Assembly (NCBI GenBank): GCA_044340865.1
Contig: JBIISW010000040.1
Location: 1-18,017, forward strand
Direction: 5' to 3'
DNA length: 18,017 nt
Source: UBA4416 sp044340865
GTDB taxonomy: Bacteria > Bacteroidota > Bacteroidia > B-17B0 > Aurantibacillaceae
Each line of letters opens with the position of its first letter. Within the stretch, counting starts at the first letter, position 1. Positions 1 through 5,634 of this stretch are shown here, one piece after another. The notes beneath the pieces were generated by a model. It did not search any database. It saw nothing but the letters and a program-made list of their open reading frames with translations, and was not told where the DNA came from. A program made the translations under genes and the position numbers.

Positions 1-66
1 TAGGTTAAGAGTAGAATATTCTTTTTCTTCAAAAACTTCTTTGTTTATACTTTCTTGTTTACTCAT
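1..66 (-). CDS. nuoD: NADH-quinone oxidoreductase subunit D, N-terminal fragment (cut by window edge)
   Basis: This is the first 22 codons of an open frame that runs off the left edge. It starts at the ATG whose complement lies at 64-66, and the frame stays open to base 1. The peptide has a charged, variable start and ends in EYSTLNL, the stretch that in NuoD precedes the conserved GPTHPATHG segment (family knowledge; that segment is outside the window). It lies directly after nuoC on the same strand, the standard nuoA-B-C-D order. NuoD is the 49 kDa-type subunit that helps form the quinone site of complex I on the cytoplasmic side. The call rests on a short match plus gene order. Confidence 0.8.
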   Translation of the reverse strand, partial: MSKQESINKEVFEEKEYSTLNL

Positions 67-80
67 TCTAAAATTAATTT

Positions 81-164
81 TTAATTCTTAATCTTTAGCG
101 TTTAATATTTTCTGTTCAATTATGTTTAATTTATTCAAAACTAATAACTCAACACTAAAAACTT
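81..164. repeat. Degenerate heptamer-phased spacer between nuoC and nuoD
   Basis: The 101-base gap between nuoC and nuoD is far longer than the other nuo gaps (13 and 38 bases). Much of it can be cut into 7-base units. TTAATTC, TTAATCT, TTAGCGT and TTAATAT start at 81, 88, 95 and 102 and share TTA at positions 1-3. AAAACTA, ATAACTC, AACACTA and AAAACTT start at 137, 144, 151 and 158 and share A at 1 and ACT at 4-6. The units between 109 and 136 are much more decayed. No open frame of note and no good hairpin is present. The function is unknown. Confidence 0.45.
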
Positions 165-167
165 TTT

Positions 168-665
168 CTATCGTCCAAACATACTGTCATTCTTATCTAT
201 CCTAGTTTGATCTTCCAAAGGAAATTCTTTTCTCAAAGGAAAAATATCCATTTCATCCATATTTAAAATACGCTTCAAATTTGGATGTCCTTTAAATTTA
301 ACTCCAAAAAAATCATATGTTTCTCGTTCCATCCAATTTGCAGCAGGCCACAAATCGGTTGCAGTAGAAACTTCAGGATGATTAATATCAAAAAATGTTT
401 TAATTCGAATGCGAAAATTTTTAGGCATATTATGCAAATGATAAATAACACCTAACTGTTTTTCATCAGCTGTTTGCATGCCACATAAATCTGTTAGAAA
501 ATGAAAATTTAATTCTTCATCTTCTTTTAAAAATTTAAGAACATCATGTATTCTATCTTTTTGAATTGTAAAAACAGGAAAATCATAGAGCATTTCTGCA
601 GACTGAATATCTCCATGAAATTGTTCTTTTAATTTTTCGTTTACTTTATTTAATAATTCTTCCAT
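168..665 (-). CDS. nuoC: NADH-quinone oxidoreductase subunit C (30 kDa-type)
   Basis: This encodes a peripheral-arm subunit of respiratory complex I, which passes electrons from NADH to quinone and pumps ions across the inner membrane. The protein has 165 residues, normal for an unfused NuoC. The diagnostic complex I 30 kDa signature lies at about 113-134: it begins ERETYDFFGV and continues to HPNLKRIL. It is followed by the conserved FPLRKEFPLE segment at 142-151. NuoC carries no cofactor; it is a scaffold next to NuoD and NuoB. The gene follows nuoB by 13 bases and precedes nuoD by 101 bases. NuoC is not fused to NuoD, unlike in E. coli and some other bacteria. The ATG at 665 gives a full-length N-terminus, and no competing start is needed. 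Confidence 0.95.
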   Translation of the reverse strand: MEELLNKVNEKLKEQFHGDIQSAEMLYDFPVFTIQKDRIHDVLKFLKEDEELNFHFLTDLCGMQTADEKQLGVIYHLHNMPKNFRIRIKTFFDINHPEVSTATDLWPAANWMERETYDFFGVKFKGHPNLKRILNMDEMDIFPLRKEFPLEDQTRIDKNDSMFGR

Positions 666-678
666 TGTTAGGTTCAGT

Positions 679-1242
679 TTATTCTATTCCGTAAGAGTTT
701 AACATGTTTTTATATTCTTCAGATTCTCTTCTTCTGAATGATTCGTTTTGACACATTTCTTGAATTTTCAAAACACCTTCCAATATTTGTTCAGGACGTG
801 GCGGACAACCAGGCACGTAAACATCAACTGGAATAATTTTATCAATGCCTTGTAGAACGCTGTATGTATCAAAAATACCGCCACTACTTGCACAAGCCCC
901 AACAGATAATACCCAACGAGGTTCGGCCATTTGTTCATAAACCTGACGTAAAATAGGACCCATTTTTTTTGAAATAGTTCCCATTACCATTAACATGTCA
1001 GCTTGACGAGGCGAAAAGCTTAAACGTTCTGAACCAAAACGGCCTAAATCGTAATGACTCGCCATCGTTGCCATGAATTCAATACCACAGCATGATGTTG
1101 CAAAAGGCAAAGGCCATAATGAATTTTTACGTGCCATTCCTACAACATCTTCTAGCTTTGTTGCAAAAAATCCAGGACCTTCTAAGCCATCTGGACTTTT
1201 AGCGATTTCTACTTTTGTACGTTTTGTAATTTCTTTTGACAT
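679..1242 (-). CDS. nuoB: NADH-quinone oxidoreductase subunit B
   Basis: This encodes the complex I subunit that carries iron-sulfur cluster N2, the last cluster before quinone. The 187-residue protein has all four expected cluster ligands: the tandem pair C51-C52 in the segment ATSCCGIEF, C117 in SVGACASSGG, and C146 in VPGCPPRPEQ. The SSGG and GCPPRPE motifs are typical of the NuoB/PSST family. No ligand is missing, so the subunit looks functional. It lies 38 bases after nuoA and 13 bases before nuoC on the same strand, consistent with co-transcription. The first 40 residues are the usual variable lead-in, and the ATG at 1242 is the natural start. Confidence 0.97.
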   Translation of the reverse strand: MSKEITKRTKVEIAKSPDGLEGPGFFATKLEDVVGMARKNSLWPLPFATSCCGIEFMATMASHYDLGRFGSERLSFSPRQADMLMVMGTISKKMGPILRQVYEQMAEPRWVLSVGACASSGGIFDTYSVLQGIDKIIPVDVYVPGCPPRPEQILEGVLKIQEMCQNESFRRRESEEYKNMLNSYGIE

Positions 1243-1280
1243 TTTTAGTTTTATTTAAAATTTATCGTTCAATCAAATTT

Positions 1281-1655
1281 TTATTCTTCCCACTTAAGGG
1301 CTTTCTTAGATAACATATAGTAAAACCCTATGAGCAATAGGATGATAAAAGAAAACACCTCAATCACACCATTCATTCCTAATTCTTTAAAATTAACGGC
1401 CCATGGATACATAAAAATAACTTCAATATCAAACAAGACAAATAAAATTGCGACTAAAAAATATTTGATAGCAAATGGTAAACGAGCGTTGCCTTGGGCT
1501 TCTACGCCACATTCGAAAGAATCTAATTTGATTTTCGTTTTGCGTTTTGGTCCCAGCCAATGTGAAGCGATCATGGTTGTAATAACAAAACCAAGCGCTA
1601 CAATAAACATTAATACAATTGGTAAATAATCTAATGGCGTTGTTGTAGATTGCAT
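1281..1655 (-). CDS. nuoA: NADH-quinone oxidoreductase subunit A
   Basis: This encodes a small membrane subunit of complex I at the junction between the peripheral and membrane arms. The 124-residue protein has three hydrophobic helices at about 10-31, 61-86 and 95-115. The conserved loop after the first helix reads SFECGVEAQGNARLPF (46-61) and contains the family cysteine C49; the second helix contains the acidic pair D76 and E78. The length is normal. It is the first gene of the nuo operon; upstream lies a 271-base gap that also holds the pyrophosphatase terminator. I searched that gap on the minus strand for a TAnnTTTG promoter element and found only poor matches, so the operon promoter is not located. 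Confidence 0.95.
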   Translation of the reverse strand: MQSTTTPLDYLPIVLMFIVALGFVITTMIASHWLGPKRKTKIKLDSFECGVEAQGNARLPFAIKYFLVAILFVLFDIEVIFMYPWAVNFKELGMNGVIEVFSFIILLLIGFYYMLSKKALKWEE

Positions 1656-1872
1656 AGTTTAAGCTTAAATATTGAATGTAAGATTAACTATTTTAAACCA
1701 AAACATCAAATAATATAGTTGTTTTTTTTAAGCATCATTTGTTCAAAAAAATGGACCTGTTTTTTATTAAATACTTGTCGCTTTTTTAAACAAAATAGTA
1801 TTTACAAAATTCACTATCCACATTTTAGATAAACTTTACATAACGACAATTTTACTTATTAGATGAATAAAA

Positions 1873-1904
1873 AAAAGACTCATCTGTTTCCAAATGAGTC
1901 TTTT
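1873..1904 (-). terminator. Rho-independent terminator of the pyrophosphatase gene
   Basis: A perfect 11-base-pair stem (1873-1883 with 1894-1904, arms AAAAGACTCAT and ATGAGTCTTTT) encloses a 10-base loop. Read on the minus strand it is followed by an almost unbroken T run (complement of about 1865-1872). It begins 22 bases after the pyrophosphatase stop codon, so that gene probably does not read through into nuoA. Confidence 0.85.
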
Positions 1905-1926
1905 GTATAAACAATATTTTTAAATT

Positions 1927-4746
1927 TTATTTTGGTTGAATTGCTTCTAAAGTGATATCAATTTTCACATCTTCACCTAAACCACCACCTTCACCAATTC
2001 CAAATTGAGTGCGATTAATAATAGTTTCTCCATCAAATCCTATTACGTTTGCTGGCATTTCTTTTCCAGTTGACCAATCAGACCCATCTTTTGTTCCAAC
2101 ATAATTAAAGTTTAAATCAACATCTTTTGTAATGCCCTTAATTGTTAATTTACCTTTAGCCGTGTAAGAGAAAATACCACCTTCATTTTTAACTATTTCT
2201 GAAGATTCGAAAACAGCTTTAGTATGCTTAGCAACATCAAAAAATTCAGGCTTATCTTTTAAATGACTATCACGCATACTGTTTTGAGTATTGATAGATT
2301 TCATGTCTAATCTAATATAAATTTTAGAACCTGCAGTGTTATCTAAATTAACATATCCGCTATCAACATTTATGCTACCTTTTGTATTACTGATAATGTG
2401 TTTGATACTAAAAGAAACAGATGAATGAGCTCCGTCTACCATGTAATTACCTTTAACCTCTGCAATATTTTTCATATTAGCAGACATTATGCTATCACAC
2501 TGTGCTTTGCTTGTGCAAGTATATTCTTGTCCGTTGATGTTGCATTTAATAACTTCTTCAATCATCATGCCATTTGAGCAACATTCTCCTTTTACAGAGC
2601 TTCCTCCGATTCCAACAATATATGGAGCGATTACTAAAGAAACGATTGACATTAATTTAATTAAAATGTTCATCGAAGGTCCAGAAGTATCTTTAAATGG
2701 ATCACCAACAGTATCACCCGTTACAGATGCTTTGTGTGGTTCTGATTTTTTGTAGAACATTTCACCATTAATTAATACACCTTTTTCAAATGATTTTTTA
2801 GCGTTATCCCAAGCGCCACCTGCGTTAGATTGAAAAATTCCCATTAACACACCTGATACTGTAACTCCCGCTAATACACCTCCTAAAACTTCTGGTCCGA
2901 AAATAAAACCAACGATGATTGGCGTAATTAAAGCAATTGCGCCTGGCAACATCATTTCGCGAATTGATGCTTTAGTAGAAATAGCAACACACTTTTCGTA
3001 TTCTGGTTTTGCTTTGTATTCCATGATGCCAGGAATTTCGCGAAACTGACGACGAACTTCTTGTACCATATCCATGGCAGCTTTTCCAACTGCTTGAATA
3101 CACAATGCTGAGAAAATAAATGGAATCATCGCTCCAACAAATAAACCTGCTAATACAGGAGCTTTATAAATATCAATTGCATCAATGCCAGCAATACCAA
3201 CAAAAGCAGCAAATAAAGCTAAAGATGTTAAAGCTGCAGAAGCAATCGCAAATCCTTTACCAGTAGCTGCTGTTGTATTACCAACTGCATCTAAATTATC
3301 AGTACGCTCACGAACTTCAGGAGGTAATTGGCTCATTTCAGCAATACCACCAGCGTTATCAGCAATAGGTCCAAAAGCATCAATTGCTAATTGCATAGCC
3401 GTTGTTGCCATCATACCTGCAGCAGCGATCGCTACGCCATATAAACCAGCACAGTAATATGAACCCATAATACCAGCCGCTAATGTTAAAATAGGAATAA
3501 CAGTAGATTTCATACCAACTGATAGTCCACCAATAATATTTGTTGCATGACCAGTTGATGATTGCTGAATAATAGACATTACAGGTGCTTTACCCATTGC
3601 TGTGTAATATTCAGTTACAATACTCATTATGGCACCTACTACTGTACCAACTAATATCGCTCCAAAAACACCCATTTTAGTGAACTCTACACCACGCAAA
3701 GAAATGATTCCTTCAGGTAACATGTAATTTACGATGAAGTAAGATGCTATTACAGTTAAAGCCATTGAAGCCCAGTTACCATAATTTAAAGCGTTTTGTA
3801 CGTTTGATTTATCATCTTTAATTGTAACGAACCATGTCCCAACAATTGAAAATAAAATACCTAATCCACAAATTACCATCGGTAATAAAACTGGAGAGAA
3901 TCCATTAAATCCATCTGCATAAATGCCATTCACTTTTTCAATAACAATTTCTTGACCTAAAACCATAGTAGCTAAAATAGTTGCTACATAAGAACCAAAT
4001 AAATCAGCACCCATACCTGCAACGTCACCTACATTATCACCAACGTTATCAGCGATTGTTGCAGGATTACGAACATCGTCTTCAGGAATACCTGCTTCTA
4101 CTTTACCAACTAAATCTGCTCCAACATCAGCAGCTTTGGTATAAATACCACCACCAACACGCGCAAATAAAGCAATTGATTCAGCACCTAATGAAAAACC
4201 TGTTAATACCTCAATAGCTGTTTTCATTTGGTCGCTATTTACATCAACCACATTAAACATTTTTAAGAAAACAATGAATAATCCACCTAAACCAAACACG
4301 GCTAAACCAGCAACACCTAATCCCATTACTGTACCACCAGTAAAAGAAACCTTTAATGCTTGTTTTAAACTTGTACGAGCTGCTTGAGTTGTGCGAACGT
4401 TAGCTTTAGTAGCCACTTTCATACCAATATATCCTGCTGTTGCAGAAAATACAGCGCCTATAATAAAGGCAATTGAAATTATCCAACTTGAATGAATTTC
4501 TTTTCCATTAACTTCATGTATTGTTCCTGAATAGGCCAATAAAGCTGCTGCAAACACAACAAAAATACTTAACACTTTCCATTCAGCCTTTAAGAAAGCC
4601 ATTGCTCCATCTGCTATGTAGCCTGCTAACTCTTGCATGTTTTTATCGCCAGCATCTTGCTTGCTAACCCAGGCAGATTTTACTGCCATTACAATTAATC
4701 CTACAATTCCTAATGCAGGTACTAAATAAATTACTGATTCGTTCAT
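1927..4746 (-). CDS. hppA: Membrane-bound K+-dependent pyrophosphatase (probable H+ pump) with C-terminal YceI-like domain
   Basis: Residues 1 to about 715 form a complete membrane pyrophosphatase, which hydrolyses cytoplasmic PPi and pumps H+ and/or Na+ outward. Catalytic motifs are intact: GGGIYTKAADVGADLVGK (198-215), DNVGDNVGD (233-241), DAFGPIADNAGG (456-467) and GDTVGDPFKDTSGP (677-690). A493 and G496 in GNTTAATG indicate the K+-dependent class. Glutamate is absent at D248+3 and D248+7, the usual Na+-pump and plant-type positions, but E189 occurs in TM5 seven residues before R196, as I recall for Flavobacterium-type H+ pumps. H+ specificity is therefore inferred. Residues 716-765 are a linker with five cysteines, and 766-937 are a YceI-like domain (GNYMVDGAHSSVSFSIKH at 766-783). 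At 939 residues it is roughly 200 longer than usual. mPPases expose their C-terminus outside the cytoplasm, so the added domain should be periplasmic. Confidence 0.93.
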   Translation of the reverse strand: MNESVIYLVPALGIVGLIVMAVKSAWVSKQDAGDKNMQELAGYIADGAMAFLKAEWKVLSIFVVFAAALLAYSGTIHEVNGKEIHSSWIISIAFIIGAVFSATAGYIGMKVATKANVRTTQAARTSLKQALKVSFTGGTVMGLGVAGLAVFGLGGLFIVFLKMFNVVDVNSDQMKTAIEVLTGFSLGAESIALFARVGGGIYTKAADVGADLVGKVEAGIPEDDVRNPATIADNVGDNVGDVAGMGADLFGSYVATILATMVLGQEIVIEKVNGIYADGFNGFSPVLLPMVICGLGILFSIVGTWFVTIKDDKSNVQNALNYGNWASMALTVIASYFIVNYMLPEGIISLRGVEFTKMGVFGAILVGTVVGAIMSIVTEYYTAMGKAPVMSIIQQSSTGHATNIIGGLSVGMKSTVIPILTLAAGIMGSYYCAGLYGVAIAAAGMMATTAMQLAIDAFGPIADNAGGIAEMSQLPPEVRERTDNLDAVGNTTAATGKGFAIASAALTSLALFAAFVGIAGIDAIDIYKAPVLAGLFVGAMIPFIFSALCIQAVGKAAMDMVQEVRRQFREIPGIMEYKAKPEYEKCVAISTKASIREMMLPGAIALITPIIVGFIFGPEVLGGVLAGVTVSGVLMGIFQSNAGGAWDNAKKSFEKGVLINGEMFYKKSEPHKASVTGDTVGDPFKDTSGPSMNILIKLMSIVSLVIAPYIVGIGGSSVKGECCSNGMMIEEVIKCNINGQEYTCTSKAQCDSIMSANMKNIAEVKGNYMVDGAHSSVSFSIKHIISNTKGSINVDSGYVNLDNTAGSKIYIRLDMKSINTQNSMRDSHLKDKPEFFDVAKHTKAVFESSEIVKNEGGIFSYTAKGKLTIKGITKDVDLNFNYVGTKDGSDWSTGKEMPANVIGFDGETIINRTQFGIGEGGGLGEDVKIDITLEAIQPK

Positions 4747-4771
4747 ATTATTACTTTATAAATAAGGGTTG

Positions 4772-4779
4772 CAAAAATA
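4772..4779 (-). promoter_or_regulatory. Putative -7 promoter element of the pyrophosphatase gene
   Basis: On the minus strand this reads TATTTTTG, an exact match to the Bacteroidota -7 consensus TAnnTTTG. It lies 25 bases before the start codon, which gives a short leader of about 15-20 bases. No clear TTG element is seen at the expected -33 spacing. The same octamer precedes the T9SS-exported protein gene at a similar distance. Confidence 0.45.
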
Positions 4780-4909
4780 AGAATTAATCTCTAAAATAAA
4801 AATAATTAAAGCGTTGACGCTCACTAATTTAGAAATAAAGCAATTTATTAGTCATAAAAACATACATTAAATACTTAATTTTTACATAATTTAAATACAT
4901 TTACCTTAC

Positions 4910-5404
4910 ATGAAACGCACTTTAATTTTATCATTTATATTCATTTCGTTTTTAAGTAAAGGCGCACTTTCAAATACTTTACAAACAGACAGTATACCAA
5001 TTGACAGTTTGGTTGAATATAGCAAAATGTATTTAGGTACGCCTTATAGACACGGAAGTTGCAGTGCTAAACATGGTTTTGATTGTTCAGGTTTTGTCTA
5101 TTTTGTTTTTAATCATTTCAAAATAAAAATACCTCGTTCCTCCAATGACTATCTTAATTATGGTAAATTAATTGAAATCGATTCTTGTAAAGCTGGAGAT
5201 ATTATAGTTTTTACTGGAACAAACGCTAAAAATAGAAAACCAGGACATGTTGGAATCATTATTTCTAAATATGGTGAAGAGTTACAATTTATTCACAGTT
5301 CATCTAATAAAAAAAATGGCGGCGTAAAACTATCAACGTTTACCGAATCACCTTATTATAGAGTGCGTTTTTTAAAAATTGTTAGAATAATTAATACGCA
5401 TTAA
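4910..5404 (+). CDS. Secreted NlpC/P60-family peptidoglycan hydrolase
   Basis: This encodes a 164-residue exported protein with a signal peptide at about 1-21 (KR, then a hydrophobic core, ending GALS) and a single NlpC/P60 cysteine peptidase domain filling the rest. The catalytic triad is visible: C59 in HGFDCSGFV, H113 in PGHVGIII, and H129 in FIHSSS. Family members cleave peptide cross-links or stems in peptidoglycan, typically the D-Glu-diamino acid bond. There is no SH3 or LysM targeting domain, so this is a minimal catalytic form acting in the periplasm. It is divergent from the pyrophosphatase gene, with a 163-base shared upstream region. A near-consensus -7 element (TACATTTA, 4896-4903) lies only 6 bases before the ATG and, if used, would give an almost leaderless mRNA. 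The substrate bond is inferred from the family. Confidence 0.9.
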   Translation: MKRTLILSFIFISFLSKGALSNTLQTDSIPIDSLVEYSKMYLGTPYRHGSCSAKHGFDCSGFVYFVFNHFKIKIPRSSNDYLNYGKLIEIDSCKAGDIIVFTGTNAKNRKPGHVGIIISKYGEELQFIHSSSNKKNGGVKLSTFTESPYYRVRFLKIVRIINTH

Positions 5405-5448
5405 AATAATGAATCAAAGTTTTTTTTACTAAAAACAAATTTCTTAAT

Positions 5449-5456
5449 TATATTTG
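5449..5456 (+). promoter_or_regulatory. Putative -7 promoter element for the riboswitch-receptor transcript
   Basis: TATATTTG matches the Bacteroidota consensus TAnnTTTG exactly. A start site 5-7 bases downstream would put the transcript's 5' end at about 5461-5463, just before the first conserved riboswitch bases at 5470. The agreement with an independently recognised RNA boundary supports the call. The -33 region is T-rich but has no clear TTG. Confidence 0.6.
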
Positions 5457-5460
5457 CATC

Positions 5461-5583
5461 AATCTTTTAGGGGTGCCTTATTCATTTTGTTTAAGGCTGA
5501 GATTATACCCATTATTTATTTGACAACGTGTCAATAAATATGCACCTGATCAGGATAATGCCTGCGTAGGGAAACAGTTAATT
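5461..5583 (+). ncRNA. TPP (thiamine pyrophosphate) riboswitch aptamer
   Basis: All conserved THI-element blocks occur in order: GGGGTGCC (5470-5477), CTGAGA (5497-5502), ATACCC (5505-5510), ACCTGATC (5544-5551), GGATAATGCC (5553-5562) and GCGTAGGGAA (5564-5573). P2 pairs GGGGT with ACCC, and P3 is GCCTTA (5475-5480) with TAAGGC (5492-5497). The optional P3a stem is an AT-rich hairpin at about 5514-5540 with one bulged T. The P1 closing stem is weak by eye. The element lies in the 5' leader of the TonB-dependent receptor gene, and nothing else lies between them. TPP binding is expected to lower receptor expression. The call is secure from motif order; the outer boundaries are approximate. Confidence 0.96.
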
Positions 5584-5588
5584 AAACG

Positions 5589-5608
5589 TTTTGCACCCCC
5601 TTGCAAAA
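5589..5608 (+). promoter_or_regulatory. Riboswitch expression platform: hairpin with anti-P2 sequence in its loop
   Basis: A 7-base-pair hairpin (TTTTGCA 5589-5595, TGCAAAA 5602-5608) has a loop of CCCCCT and is followed by TAATTTTT, a weak T run. The sequence GCACCCC (5593-5599) is exactly complementary to GGGGTGC (5470-5476) of the aptamer. The leader can therefore form either the ligand-bound P2 plus this hairpin, or a long-range 7-base-pair duplex that destroys both. This fits a switch in which TPP lets the hairpin form. Whether it terminates transcription or affects translation, which starts 26 bases on, is not settled by the sequence. Confidence 0.6.
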
Positions 5609-5634
5609 TAATTTTTAACATTAAAAAAACAAGA

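Noticed and set aside
1656..1872. Search for a small gene or RNA, and for the nuo promoter, in the gap before nuoA
   Set aside because: There is no open frame with a start and length worth calling, no strong structure besides the hppA terminator, and only poor matches to the TAnnTTTG element on the minus strand.
2440..2610. Possibility that the pyrophosphatase and YceI are two genes misjoined by a frameshift
   Set aside because: The frame is continuous, the linker has normal composition, and the YceI part has neither its own signal peptide nor a plausible separate start. I kept the fusion call; only reads or relatives can fully exclude an error.
3981..4217. Open frame on the plus strand rich in Gln, His, Leu and Tyr
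   Set aside because: It lies antisense to conserved pyrophosphatase motifs; the odd composition is what reverse reading of that AT-rich gene gives, and it has no start context or recognisable domain.
4810..4849. Two small inverted repeats (AGCG-TTGA-CGCT and AATAAA-GCAA-TTTATT) in the divergent region between hppA and the NlpC/P60 gene
   Set aside because: The stems are only 4 and 6 base pairs in AT-rich DNA, and they coincide with no promoter or transcript end.
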